Assembly: GCA_036346225.1 (NCBI GenBank)
Contig: JARFIW010000108.1
Span: 3,782,001-3,846,000 of the forward strand
Direction of reading: 5' to 3'
Length of the DNA stretch: 64,000 nt
Source: Platerodrilus igneus
Taxonomy: Eukaryota > Arthropoda > Insecta > Coleoptera > Lycidae
The notes under the pieces were generated by a model. That model was not told where the DNA came from, did no database searches, and was given only the letters and a program-made list of their open reading frames with translations. The position numbers and the translations under genes are program-made. This document shows positions 51,764-63,689 of the stretch, in pieces (the first letter of the stretch is position 1; each line of letters opens with the position of its first letter).

Positions 51764-51767
<4 letters not shown>
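51400..51767 (+). mobile_element. Short Penelope-like element fragment with hammerhead ribozyme
   Basis: 368 bp with no coding capacity, homologous in order to the reverse complements of 60,200-60,570 and 63,690-64,000. Shared blocks: 'tagtgttggtgtttt', 'cctgatg.cggtttt', 'tgatgaggc', 'ccgaaacc', 'ttttgttaatggctat' and 'cgatttgtat'. Hammerhead motifs in terminal repeats are a known property of PLEs and derived non-autonomous elements. The copy is bounded by TA tracts. Confidence 0.7.
51596..51641 (+). ncRNA. Hammerhead ribozyme, type I, complete core
   Basis: All conserved parts are present in order. Stem I strand GTTCACT (51,596-51,602); CTGATGA (51,603-51,609); stem II GGCT/AGCC with loop AACA (51,610-51,621); GAAA (51,622-51,625); stem III ACC/GGT with loop ATT (51,625-51,633); cleavage base C (51,634) in a GTC triplet; stem I return AGTGGAT (51,635-51,641), pairing over 7 bp with two G-U wobbles. 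Predicted self-cleavage between 51,634 and 51,635 in the plus-strand RNA. Established for PLE terminal repeats; activity here is predicted, not shown. Confidence 0.88.

Positions 51768-51811
<44 letters not shown>
51768..51811. repeat. (TA)n microsatellite, right of PLE
   Basis: About 44 bases of alternating TA. Confidence 0.95.
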
Positions 51812-51812
<1 letters not shown>

Positions 51813-52499
51813 CAATTGGGGGATTACATAACTGGCGCTGTTTTAAAAACGAATACTGTTACACTTATGGTCTACACTCTAAGGTATACTTTTTAAAGTC
51901 CCGGCGGGTAATGTATGAGAGCCACTACAACAGTTGGTAACACAAAAGATATTTGCAAAATGTTGCGCAATAAGCGGTTATGTCATACTTATGATCAAAT
52001 TATTATCACATACAAAAAAATGTTTATTTTAATTATAAAAGAAAACAAAAGATACTCACGTAAACTGTAGGACTCACAACATTACAGTTATTTTGGCGGC
52101 AGCTGGGCGTCGTTGAGCATTGTGGGCGTGGATAGTCCTTTTGCCCTCGGTAGAATCCAAATTTAAAATTTGTTCTCTCTCTTCCGTAGCGGAACACAGG
52201 AATAGGGTGAGGGACGATACAAGGTAGAGATAAGGCAAAGGAATCTACATAATCTGAAAGAGAAGAAAAAACACACAGAGATAACCACTCAGTCGACGTC
52301 TGGCTGACTAGTCCCGACGTGACGGAAATCACCACTCCTTGCACACCCTGCGTCTGCGCAATCTCCAGCGCCGACGCGACTATCAAAAGAGACGGAAATG
52401 CACGCACAAGTCTTTTAAATTATTGGCGCGAAATCACTTGCAAATTAAAACTTAAATTAGAAGTATTTACAGGCTGATTTTCGGCATGTAACAATACGT
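51812..52499. other. Insertion in unit R with a GC-richer open frame
   Basis: Not present in P or Q. The minus-strand frame 52,033-52,407 (124 codons, start 'MRAFPSLLIVASALEIAQ') looks mildly signal-peptide-like and lies in sequence with more CpG than its surroundings. No domain is recognised and no homologue is present elsewhere in the window, so a chance frame inside a repeat is at least as likely as an exon. Confidence 0.2.
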
Positions 52500-54023
52500 G
52501 ACAACCCTCTTGTTTGTGACACTGTAATTCTGCCGATATTCATCAAAGTTTGTCTCTTTAGCAAGATACGGTCAGAGAAACGCTTCAGCTAGCTGAAACT
52601 AGTTGGCTCTTTAAGGCCGTTCTTCAAATTGTGCGAAAACTCTAAAACCACAAAGTATCCAATAAGTGCACGTCTACAGAGACCTTGTTGCACATTTATG
52701 GTTCCACTAAGGTTTATTTAAAAAAATTAGATTTAGGGGATTTCCCATCATTAATTTAGGTTTCTACAGCGTTATAGTTAAAAGAATGAGGATGTGGCTA
52801 GCGCAGTTGGCCGTGAGGAGCGTGGAATGGTGAGGTTAATACAGCTCGCGGGAGCGATGTATTTTAAAACTGAGGACTTTACTATCGGCGATCAAGGAGA
52901 ACGGGCGAGTGTGCGATTGGTTCAGCAAAGTGGTCCTATCCTATCTCCGTAACTTTGCTGTTACCTAAAAGAAACTAACTTGTGTTCCGCTACAGCGTAG
53001 GTACTTCCCTTCGTCGTCAGTGAAAACAACCTCCCTGAGACAAACCTGGCCCAAAAAGCAAGAGGTGACTTTCACTTCCAGTAAAAACCAGGTAATCTCC
53101 TCGCTTGTTTGTTAACTTGTGGGCTTCTCCTGTGACGGCAACCCATGTAGCCGAATTCGGGGACGCAATAACTTCGTCTAGGGTTATGCACGGTTGGCGA
53201 CGTGTGAAAAACTTAAATATACCTCAATTTGGATAGTTGCAACAAACTACTCTATTATAACCAGTCAAACAACTACTCTCATTAAGCCAGCTTATGAATT
53301 AATAATAACTACGGTGCAGTGATTATGTAAAGTACAAGGGCTGTGTAACCAAAAACTCAACCCCAAACAGTTAAATAGTATTTTACTACAAACAGTCAAA
53401 TAAACCGACTACAGCCAGAACGAGGAGCTAATTAACAAAAACTGACGATAAGACCATGGAGTGGGACGCCTACCGCAAGCGTTTACTTTCCTGAGGACTA
53501 GATACTCTCTTGGTGTAGCTGTTCCAGCTGCCATCTAGGTGACAGGTTAGAACCTAATTATTTGCGCTCACATATTAGACTAGCACTGATAAGCTACAAC
53601 AACGCCAAAATTAGTAAATACAGAAAGTTGATAACTACCACAATGTAGGGGTTTGAAGTATATTAAAAGTATCATAGAGGGATGTACGACAAAGCACAGA
53701 TTTTGTTTCAAACGTAGAAAGCAAATGGAAATAATTCTTATCGAATCGTCAGACACATAAATCAAAAACCTATGGAAATGTCAATTTAATTAGATTAAAG
53801 TGGGAATCAATCATTTTGCAGGTGTAAGAGCGATAACAAACAACTCTTAATTATGTAAAGTTAACTGGTCTCCAGACGCATAAATCTAGATAAGATCTCA
53901 TAATTTAGTTAATTGCAGGTGATAAAGCGCTAACAAACGCCTTCTAATTACAAAACTTTATTAAGTCGTCAGACGCTTAAATCAAGATAAGAACTCATCA
54001 AAATGTCAATTTAATTAGGTATA
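52500..54023. repeat. Tandem unit R, third piece, without heptamer array
   Basis: Matches P from 33,560 and Q from 45,495 to the unit end. At the place where P and Q hold their arrays, R runs from 'acaaaactttatta' through a short unrelated 40 bp to 'atgtcaatttaattaggtat', so this copy never had, or has lost, the array. Confidence 0.75.
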
Positions 54024-54316
54024 GAATGGACCTGCACCTTGCCGAAGTTCTAAATTACTAGAACAGGTGAAATGGCTTGCGTGTTCTAATGAGCTAAAGA
54101 GCCAAACTACAGGTCCAACCAAAGTAGTAGGGTCGTTAGTGAGGAACCAGACTAAAACAGGTCCCCGAAAGAGGGCAGCGGCTCTTTCGGTACTTAGATT
54201 GGCAGAGACCATAGGGGTCGGTATGGCAGTTTAAGACACACTACCGCGATGTGGAAGGCAACGGGAAACCACTACATTATCTCCCAAGTACACAGCGTAC
54301 TTAAATTGTAACAAAC

Positions 54317-55498
54317 ATGATGGCATTCTCTGGGGTAAAAGATTTCGGAGTTAAAATAGTCCCCCATTCGGATCTCCGGGAGGGGGGGACTACTTCGGAG
54401 GATGCGATCGGAAAGTTAAAAATAAGAGTCGGGAACATTCTGCGAGTCGGAGCGTGGAATGTTAGAAGTATGAAGCAAGTAGGTAAGCTAGAGAACCTAA
54501 AAATCGAAATGAATAGGTTATCACTAGACATAGTAGGGATCAGCGAAGTTCGGTGGCCAGAGGCGGGGGATTTTTGGAGTGGAGACTTCAGGGTAATTCA
54601 TACAGGAGCAGAGGAAGGAAATTTGGGTGTGGGGATAGTTATGCGGAAAAAGATAGGATACTGTGTAGAAAATTACTTACAAAAGAACGAAAGAGTACTC
54701 ATGGTTAGATTAGAATCTAAACCGGTAAACACAGTAATAATACAAGTATACATGCCCACCTCTAGCTACAGTGACGAAGAGGTAGAAGCCATCTACAAAG
54801 ATATCGAAGACATATTAAGATACGTAAAAGGACATGAAAATTTAATAATTACGGGGGATTTTAATGCTGTGGTAGGTGAGGGTAGGGAAGGAGCGGTAGT
54901 AGGTTTATTTGGTTTAGGCACGAGAAACGACAGGGGAAATAGGCTGGTAGAATTTTGCGACAAGAACAATTTAATCATCACAAACACATTATTTCAACAT
55001 CATGCTAGAAGACGATATGCGTGGAAGATGCCAGGAGACATAGGACGATATCAAATAGATTACATTATTGTTAGACAACGGTTTAGGAATCAAGTAAAAG
55101 ACTGTAGAAGCTACCCAGAAGCAGATATAGATACTGACCACAACATCGTAATTATGAAGGCCGCACTTAAATTTAAAAATCTGAAAAAAAGGAACGGAAA
55201 AAGGCACTTGGACTTAGAGAAACTAAAAGATAAAGATATTCAAGTAAGATTCGAAAAAAAGTCAAATGAATTGCTAAATGATATCGGGAAAATATCTGAA
55301 ACTAAGGAAGTAGAAACAGAATGGAATAACATTAAATCCAGCCTAGACATGGCGGCCAGAGATATTTTGGGGTATACACAAAAAGAAAATAAGAAACCAT
55401 GGATAACAAAGGATATCGTGAATTTAATAGAAGAAAGACGAAAATACAAAAATAAATCAGACGAAACAGGAAAACAGAGATACAAAGCCATAAAATGA
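54317..55498 (+). CDS. RTE endonuclease domain reading frame (393 aa), copy 2
   Basis: Same domain as copy 1 with GAWNVRS, ISEVRWPEAG, GDFN (preceded by T instead of M) and DTDHN. Three extra codons lie near residue 23 from a G-run expansion. It ends at a TGA that replaces a Trp codon three codons past the point where copy 1 is frameshifted. Confidence 0.8.
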   Translation: MMAFSGVKDFGVKIVPHSDLREGGTTSEDAIGKLKIRVGNILRVGAWNVRSMKQVGKLENLKIEMNRLSLDIVGISEVRWPEAGDFWSGDFRVIHTGAEEGNLGVGIVMRKKIGYCVENYLQKNERVLMVRLESKPVNTVIIQVYMPTSSYSDEEVEAIYKDIEDILRYVKGHENLIITGDFNAVVGEGREGAVVGLFGLGTRNDRGNRLVEFCDKNNLIITNTLFQHHARRRYAWKMPGDIGRYQIDYIIVRQRFRNQVKDCRSYPEADIDTDHNIVIMKAALKFKNLKKRNGKRHLDLEKLKDKDIQVRFEKKSNELLNDIGKISETKEVETEWNNIKSSLDMAARDILGYTQKENKKPWITKDIVNLIEERRKYKNKSDETGKQRYKAIK

Positions 55499-55571
55499 GA
55501 AAATAATTGGAAAATGCAGGAAAGCTAAAGAACAATGGATTGATGAAAAGTGCAAAGAAGTACAAACTAAG

Positions 55572-57282
55572 ATGGAAATAGGAAAGACAGATGAAGCATA
55601 CAAATTAATTAGAATGAATTTTAGGGATATAAAACCGTATAGCAAAAATATAAGGGACGCACAAGGAAACGTCATTATAGAAAACGTAGAGAAAGTGAGT
55701 AGATGGCAAGAATATATAGGGAATTTATATGCAGGAGAGGAACTAACTGCATTAGAACAGGAATCAGACATTGAAAATGATGACTTGGGATATCCTATAC
55801 TTCGAGACGAGTTTGAATTAGCATTAAAGAGTCTGAAAAATGGTAAGGCGCCGGGTACAGATAAGGTCAAGCAGAAACTCTAAAAGCCGCTGGACAAGCA
55901 GTAACAGAACGCCTCTTCCAACTTGTAAGCTATATGTATGAGACAGGCGAGATACCCAAAGATTTCAAACGTAGCATCATAGTAACTATACCAAAAAAGA
56001 AAGGCGCAGATAGATGTGAAAATTTTCGAACAATAAGTTTGACAGCACACGTGTCAAAAATATTAACTAGAATTGTGCAAAGACGAATGGAAAAACGAGC
56101 TGAAGAAATACTAGGAGACGACCAATTTGGGTTTAGGCGAAACAGGGGAACACGGGAGGCTATTTTAGCTCTGAGAGTGATAATGGAGAAAACAATAGAA
56201 AAAGGGGAAAGCGTGTATATAGGGTTTGTAGATCTGGAAAAAGCATTCGACAATGTAAATTGGAAAAAAATGTTTGAAATATTCAAAAAGATTGGAATGA
56301 GTTATAGGGATAGACGAATAGTACATAGCTTATACAAAGAGCAAACAGCAGTAATAGAATTAGAGCAGGAACGTAGAGAAATAAACATTAGGAAAGGGGT
56401 GAGACAGGGATGTGCCCTATCCCCGTTGATTTTTAACTTGTACATAGAAGACTGTCAAATGCAGGAAGACATTTGGAATTACTATGCAGGGACAAAAAAT
56501 TGATATGCTTAGATTTGCAGATGATATAGCGGTATTAGCGTCTAGCAAGGAAGAGTTAGAAGCCGCTCTTAATGAAATGGAAACGGTTCTAACAGAGAGA
56601 TACGGTATGAAAATTAACAAAACTAAAACTAAAGTTCTAGTTTGCAAAGGTGGGGGAAAATAAATCAAAAACAAGAATACAAGTATTTAACACGAACTTA
56701 CAAGAGGTTAAGGATTTCTGCTACCTAGGAAGCCAAATAACGCAAGATGGGAAAAGCACAAAGATATAAAACAAAGATTAGCACAAGGTCGTGCTACATT
56801 TAACAAGAAAAAGCAACTACTGTGCTCAAAACCACAAACATAGAAACAAGGAAAAGATTGCTTAAAACATATGTGTGGAGCACAGCACTGTACGGCTGTG
56901 AAGCCTGTACAGTAGGAGAAGCGGACAAGAAAAGGTAAAAGCCTTTGAAATGTGGTGTTACAGGCGTATGATGAAGATATCATGGACAGACAAAGTTAAG
57001 AACGAAGAGGTACTAAAAATGGTAGGGGAAGAAAGAAATATGTGGAAAACGGTAAAAAATAGGAGAGATAGGATGATAGGCCACATACTACGGCATGAGG
57101 GAATAGTGCGGAATATTTTAGAAGCAGAGATAGGAAAAAAGAGAAGAAGAGGCAGACCTAGATTAGACTACTGCACACAGATAGTAAAAGATGTAGGCTG
57201 TAGGGGTTTCAGGGAGATGTGTAGGCTAGCCCAGAATAGAAATCGATGGAGGTACGCATCCAACCAATCCCAAGATGGATAA
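55572..57282 (+). pseudogene. RTE reverse transcriptase, copy 2, multiply broken
   Basis: Frames 55,572-55,883, 55,934-56,503 and 56,950-57,282 hold linker, RT palm and C-terminus. Lesions relative to copy 1: one base lost at about 55,868; an 11-base deletion at about 56,450 just before the FADD block, which puts 'LRFADDIAVLA' (56,509 onward) in another frame; single-base indels near 56,650, 56,760 and 56,935. Catalytic residues are kept ('FVDLEKAFDNV', RQGCALSP, FADD). The lesions differ from those of copy 1, so the two decayed independently. Confidence 0.85.
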
Positions 57283-57531
57283 ACTAACGATGAAAAGATA
57301 ACTGTGCTTAAACATGATGATTATTATAAGTAATTACAAGAATTGGTGGGGCAATATTCTCGAATAATGTTAAGTGTGTGAAAGGATTTACTGGAAAACC
57401 ATTATTTCGGCAAATGTCTAAGTGTTGGGGGATCTTGGTAGCCACAAGTTGCTTAACCTCCTTCACTGAATCTCGATAAAATAGGGTATAAAATTAGAAA
57501 ACAATAGAAAGGGAACGAGCTGAATACACAT
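57283..57531 (+). pseudogene. Fossil 3' tail of RTE copy 2, first part
   Basis: Collinear with 43,310-43,555 of copy 1; continues at 58,528-59,295 after the nested insertion. Confidence 0.8.
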
Positions 57532-57840
57532 ACTCTCTGAAAAGAAGAAAACCACCAAAAACGCAAAATCAAAGTAGCTGCTTATATAACCCTACATAAA
57601 AATAACTGAGTTGCAAACGAATCCGTGACTTTCAGTAAACAATGGATTCCATTACTAAAAGAAATAACAAAAGAAATAACAAATGAAAATCAAATGCCCA
57701 CAATATCTAGGTAGCATTGCAAGTTTTTGCTAGGTTTTCCTTGCAATATTAACATGAAATACAGCCTACAGACATGATTTCTATTTATACATAAAATAAC
57801 TAATTACATAAAAATAAGCATATTAACAATCCTTGTAAAA

Positions 57841-58050
57841 CAGCATTGGTATCTGACAAGTATAAATCCACAATAAGGTTACCTCAAAACCATATACAAT
57901 CTCCGTTGAACAGTATTGGTATCTGACAAGTGTAAACCCGCCATAGGGTCGCCTCAGATCCATATACAATCTTCATAGAACAACATTGGTATCTGACAAG
58001 TGTAAACCCGCCATAGAGTCGCCTCAGAACCATGTTAAAATCTACCAAAG
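57841..58050. repeat. Three direct repeats of 70 bp
   Basis: 'cattggtatctgacaag' starts at 57,844, (57,914 with t for c) and 57,984: exact 70-base period. The second and third copies are closer to each other than to the first. Confidence 0.92.
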
Positions 58051-58440
58051 AGGTAACTTAAATCATAATGAATTTTCCCCCTCAAAATAAATATAAAAAA
58101 ACGACTACTTAAGCCTTTCAATAATGCAATCGCACACTTCTTTAATAACCATCCTCTCAATTGTATAAATAGAAACATGTTAAAAAATGTTTTCCAATTC
58201 CAAGTTGTTGAATTTGTATAAGGTTCGCCAATGAAAGTTAATCGGCTGATTTCACGTTAAGCGTATTGGCTACCTAAAGAAAGCTGATCCCAGCTCGCAA
58301 CACAAATTGAAGGCAGTCATTCTGTTAAACTTTGAAAATTTTTGCTTAGTGTACTCAAGCCAAATATTTCAAACATCAATGGATCGAAGTCACCTTCAAT
58401 TTATGTCATAAATGTCAAACTTGAAGTTTTTATTATTATC

Positions 58441-58474
58441 TTGACAACGATCCTAGGTCATGGATCGAAACGTA
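58441..58474 (+). ncRNA. Degenerate hammerhead-like motif at the end of the insertion
   Basis: TTGACAA (58,441-58,447) where CTGANGA is required, then stem GATCC/GGATC with an 8-base loop (58,449-58,466), then GAAA (58,467-58,470) and CGTA. Two core changes, both C->T or G->A, predict loss of activity. Confidence 0.5.
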
Positions 58475-58527
58475 AATAAAGTTGATTTTGAAAACTAAGA
58501 GTGGTTTAATTCCCAAAGAAGATTAAC

Positions 58528-59295
58528 CTGAATACACATGCTGTGTGAGAATTTCAGGGAACTATGTAGGCTAGCTCAGAATATAAATAAGTGCAGGTAC
58601 GTGTCCAACCAGTTTTGAGACGGAAAACCTAATGGCTGCGAAATACCTGCAACTAATGTTAACTGTGCGAAAAGATAAATTGGAAAATATATTAAATCGC
58701 CAAATGGTTAAGTGTTGGGAGAACTTGGCAGCCACAGACTGCTTACCTCCTTCACAACCATTGAAGGTCGGAGAAATAGGGCATATAACTGTAAAACAAT
58801 AGAAAGTGATCGAACTGCATCTAACAAGAAAGAACATCGCCTATGAGGAAAGACAACAAACAGAATAAGAAGAAAATTGATGAAAGCATATGTGTGGAGC
58901 AAAGCACATCATGACTATGAAATACGGGAAGTCTGAAACGCAGACAGGAAAACGGTAGCAGCCTTTTGAAATGATGTGCTTCAGATGTATGAGGACGATA
59001 GCATGGACAGACAAAGATAATAACAAATAAGTTACAGAAATAGTAGGGGAACAAGGATATCTGGGGAAAAAGAGAAATAGTAGGGCGGAATACGTTCTAA
59101 GGCATTTTTGGGGAATAGTATGTGATATATTACAAGCAGAGATAGGAAAAAAGAGGTAGATGTAGACCTAGATCAGACAGTTATAGATGCAAACTGTGCA
59201 TATTTCAGGGAAATCTGTAGGTTAGTTCAGAATAGGGAACAATGATGGTACGCGTCTAACCAGTTCTAGGACTGAAGACCCAATGATGATGATGA
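58528..59295 (+). pseudogene. Fossil 3' tail of RTE copy 2, second part
   Basis: Collinear with 43,550-44,366 of copy 1, including the degraded C-terminal coding copy (58,870-59,250) and the final (ATG)n end. Confidence 0.8.
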
Positions 59296-60199
59296 GAAGC
59301 AATCTATCATTTCAAATAATTTTCAGACAGTGGGGAGAGATCCGTGTTTAAAGTTTAATGAAATCGTGATTTTCCCGCGATCAGAACAAAATCTGATTAG
59401 AATAGACACTGTTTATTTTCGTGATATCGAGGCCTTTTAAATATAAACTGCAAGGGATTTCAGGAGGGGTCTTATGGCTTTTTGCTCTTCCATTTCTTCG
59501 TTGTAAGTACCACACAAAGAGGGTGTTTTAGGGTTGCTATATCCAAAGTACCTTAATTTGGAATTATGCTAAAGAGAAAAATTTAATACATACTTATGGT
59601 ACAATAAAAAAGAGTTATGTTAGGATTCAAAACTGATAGTAAAATAAAATCTGTTTTCGCTATCAGATCATGGAAATACTATCTTGGTAATTATTGAAAG
59701 TATTTTTTATGAGACTTAATTATATAAGATATTTTTATTTGATGTGACAAAGATGAATTTATTTTTGGCGCTTTATGTATGATGGTTAATTATAGTCATA
59801 GATTTTATTCTCTAATACAAGTTTTATTCTGATATCTGATCAGTATAAAATTAGGTACGTACTTTAAAAAAAAGGTGACCTTGTGTCATTTATGCTTGGA
59901 AATGATATAGCGTAAAATATTCAGGAGCAATATGGGAACAGTTGCTATTTAAGTTTTTGATTTTGTTAAACAACTATTTTTCTTGTTTCATATAATTTTC
60001 TTGATTTGAGAGACGTTAAGTAACACTATGAAAAAATTTTTTTTTTTATTTTGTGAGTAAGGATTTTGTTTTGTAAACAACAATTCTAATTTTGAAGATT
60101 ATGGTTTTGTATATAATTTTAAATTTTTGAGAGACTATATTTCTCGATGTTGTTCGTGTATAATCCTGTAAATAAATGATTCAGCATGTACACTCACAG
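59296..60199. other. End of unit R, then AT-rich non-coding DNA
   Basis: 59,296-59,430 equals 47,996-48,104. Beyond that, AT-rich sequence with no recognised gene or repeat. Confidence 0.5.
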
Positions 60200-60570
60200 A
60201 AAATCACAAAAGCAAATTTGCCTATACAAATCGAGCTAATATTTGCATAGCCATTAACAAAATAATAACTTGATTGTTTCATAAGGAGAAGAAACATGCA
60301 TTGTCCGGTTTCGGCCTTTTTGGCCTCATCAGAATGGATTAGTTTCTAACGCTCTTATGAAACAGTCGAAGCAATTATTGATATAAGCTCGAAGGAATCT
60401 TTGTCTGATGGAAGGAGTATAACAAAACCGGCATCAGGGGAAAACACCAACACTAGGTCGTGAAGGTACAAAAGTAGATTCAAAATTAAATCGTAATTTT
60501 ATAAATGGCCATGCAAATACGTTCAGCCATTTGTGATGACAGAACATACTTTTTATCGTAAAAGTACGTA
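60200..60570 (-). mobile_element. PLE fragment, second copy (minus strand)
   Basis: The reverse complement is collinear with 51,400-51,767. Contains the hammerhead-like core at 60,296-60,339. Confidence 0.65.
60296..60339 (-). ncRNA. Hammerhead motif with altered stem III
   Basis: Minus strand: stem I ATCCATT, CTGATGA, stem II GGCC/GGCC with AAAAA loop, GAAA, then CCGGAC, stem I return AATGCAT. Core and stems I and II are kept, but the stem III loop is lost and the triplet is GAC instead of GTC, so cleavage is not expected. Confidence 0.6.
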
Positions 60571-63500
60571 AACGTTCTCTAAATTAAAATTTAAAACGTC
60601 TGAGTTTGTGTCACCTTAATTAATAATATAAAAGAAAGGCATAAACATGTGAACTGAGCCAGAGTTTTAGGAATAATGTGCCTTAAGAACAATCGTTTGG
60701 TTTTAGCAATGTGTGTTTTGAGGAGTATAAATCACATAAAAAAAAGTATAAAATTTGGTAAATAACTAATTTAAATAGGGCAAAAAATTTGACGTAATTA
60801 AAACTATATCTTAGGAACTAGGTTGAAGAAACATTGGCCATCATACATAAAACACAAACACCACCATCTATAATTTTGATAGTGTGCAACTGAGCAAGCA
60901 TATCTCTTTCTAACGGCATTGCTCAGAAGCATAAGAAATACAGAATGTTCGTTTAGACAAACGTGCCCTACTTACGTACGTTTTAAACGTGAATTATACA
61001 TCAATCCGTACTAAAAAAAACCTTCCTGAGAATTTATTACAATACTTTTTTTATTTTAACTTCGACACATAACACCGTTTGCCATACGCTTCTACAGTTC
61101 AATTTTAAGATCTATCGCAGCAGCTGGCATAAAAAAGAATAAATTTATTTCAGCCTTTATAAAAGTTTAATTTAGCACGTGCAACCTGTAGTAAAATCAA
61201 ATAAAGCATCGAAACTGTTCAATTTTATGCATAAAAGAAGCATTCGAAGAAGAATATGAATAGGCAAATGTAAAACGAAACATCCATACAGCTATGGACG
61301 CTTGAGCAATATGAGTTTGAGAATCATAAATATTCCTGTCACGTACTAAAATTGTACAATATTTGTAACGCTCCTTTTCTGAAGAAATTTTCTTAATATA
61401 TTCAATTCGTTTTAAGAAATTCGAGCTATATTTAAAAGTAAATTAGATTCGTGTATCGAGTTGATAATACTTACCATGATACATACATTATTAAAACACG
61501 AGTATTTTTATTGTTAAATTTGATTAAATAGCAGTGCGTTGGGCGCCATTTTATCGATTCTCGAAAGACACATTCTACAGGGCTTCCAAATAGCAGTAAT
61601 GAATGTTCACAATTAATAAAAACAACCTGATTGGCAAAGCTTTATAAATTAAAATCTTCCCTATTATCTCTCGCCGCACACACTATGTATTATATATATA
61701 TATATATATATTAAATGTTCTGAATTTTTTTAGCTTACCGGCCCTTTTTCCTGCCTGGCTAGCTCGGTGGAAAATATTCTGTGAAATTTATGAAAATGAA
61801 ATGAAATACATAAATTTCAAGAAACAATCTTCTTTACGTTCAAATACATCTTCTTTTACACACATTATCTAAATAATTTCTTACACACACAGATACAAAC
61901 AACACTCATTAATACAATTTGCAGCTTAAGTTTAGGCAGAAAATTTTTTAAATGACTAATTACGTATTAAAATAATCTTTCCTTAAACCTTGTTAATAAT
62001 TGCAGAACCCCAAAAAACTCATATGTGTCGCAAAATTTATTTTAAGTTTTGCTGGATAATTTAAATATACTTGTATTACCCCGTCTTTCTCGGCGTAGTT
62101 GATCGACGACCTCGAGCGGAAGATTTTGTAAGGGTCAAAACGCTTCAGGCTCTGACTTCAAAATTACTGAACAATAAACTATCCAATGACAAATGGTTAT
62201 AGAATTATAAACTTATTTTAGCTTAATTTACTTAATAATACTTGAATATCTCTCTTAGGTTACAAAACAAATTTATACTTGCAGTCTATATCTTCAAATT
62301 CTTCTTTTGGCTACCTGTCTTCGATTATAATTACTACTTAAATGTTTTTCATTAAAACCAACTGCATTCAAAAGTTCCGATTCCATTGCAATTTTGCATT
62401 TTCAGACGTAGAAGTATCAGTTAGTTGCAAAGTACATTTATTAAATAGATTAAAATCAGCGTGTAACTTTGCACTAATATAATTTATTCTAAAGCAATAA
62501 ATTATGCCTAATAATTACATTCAAAAGTCTATGTTACACGTGAAACCCCACAGAATGAATTAATAAATGAATCGTTCCTCGTTCAATCCGTTCTTATATA
62601 ATATATAATCTTAATACGTCATCATTCGATTATGTTATCGAAGTATGACACGTCCACATGATGCAACGATTACTCACAATTTCGATTTCTTATCTGTTTA
62701 ATAAGCTGTCAGTTTTTAAAATTTATGGCGATAGTAAAAGTATCGCATCTTTTCTTAATGCATTAAAATCACGCGTTGCTATCGCTTTTCCACGACTTCT
62801 ATATTATAATTAAAGCTTTAAGCCTGTTATCTTATCTATTTTATAGCCTTTCCGGTAGTATTGTTTCGCGAATCGACGTATATTCATTGATAGAAACTAA
62901 TTGGCCTGTTGACGTATATATTTTTGAATTTTTCGAAGACTCTTGAAATCGTAGTTTGTTTAACCAAATAAATGCGGTGTTCTTTTATTGAATAACGTAA
63001 ATATAATTTATTCGAGAAATGTTTCGATATGAGCTTCTTTGAAATAAAGCTACCCTTTATTAAAAACGCATAAAAATAGTATTTTAACGAGGATGCATTA
63101 AAGCTCGCAATTATTTTGAGTAAATAATGTTTATCGTAAAGTACGGATTCAATCTTCGGATATTTTCAAAATCGAATTAATTAATGTTGTTAAAGTAGAA
63201 AAATGTAAATTTGGGTATTACGTTTATTAAATGATAGACCACGGCGTTATTTACTATTCTTAAAGTAGGTGTTTTTCAGTCTACATACGTGCAATAAAAC
63301 TTTTTTTTCAAGAAAAACATTATTTACACACGGATTTGAATGAATGGTAATTTTTAAATTGGGCTTCGTTCTTATAATTCATAAATGCAATAAGACTTGT
63401 ATTTTCTGCTGCAATAAAACTTTCATTGTTCAGGAGAATATTCACACGGATTAATGAATCAATACTTGATTGAGCTTCATTTTCAAATGGACGTGTCCTT

Positions 63501-63689
63501 GGTGTGTTATTTTACATGGAAATATTATTTTATGTGCTAATGGAATACGTTTATATGTTTATACATGGTAGAAATTAAATATTGGAAAATTTTAATTTTT
63601 CTCCGTTTTTCTTCCCTTTGTGTTTTCGCAGAATTTGGTGCTCAATGAGCTCTCGTGACCTCATTATCACATCTCTGTGTGTGTATCTG
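60571..63689. other. AT-rich non-coding DNA
   Basis: No gene recognised. 61,689-61,712 is a TA microsatellite. 62,300-63,450 shares weak ordered blocks with 7,500-8,700. Confidence 0.4.

Larger units (their letters stand above)
57532..58527 (+). mobile_element. 996-bp non-autonomous PLE/retrozyme-like insertion
   Basis: Absent from RTE copy 1 and flanked by a 12-bp target duplication CTGAATACACAT (57,520-57,531; 58,528-58,539). No coding frame. Contains three 70-bp direct repeats (57,841-58,050) and ends with a hammerhead-like hairpin followed by 'cgtaaataaagttgatttt', 'gaaaactaagagtgg' and 'tttaattccc', a tail I associate with Penelope-like elements. Confidence 0.75.
54024..59295 (+). mobile_element. 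RTE-like non-LTR retrotransposon, copy 2, interrupted
   Basis: Same 5' start and 3' (ATG)n end as copy 1; nucleotide differences are a few per cent. The pre-insertion site is visible at 47,990-48,000 ('attaggtatcgaagcaatc'): here the element sits between 'attaggtat' and 'gaagcaatc', with one base lost and no clear duplication. Carries a 996-bp nested insertion at 57,532-58,527. Confidence 0.85.

Noticed and set aside
57841..58050. CRISPR-like direct repeats
   Set aside because: Continuous 70-bp tandem repeats without unique spacers, in a eukaryotic context.
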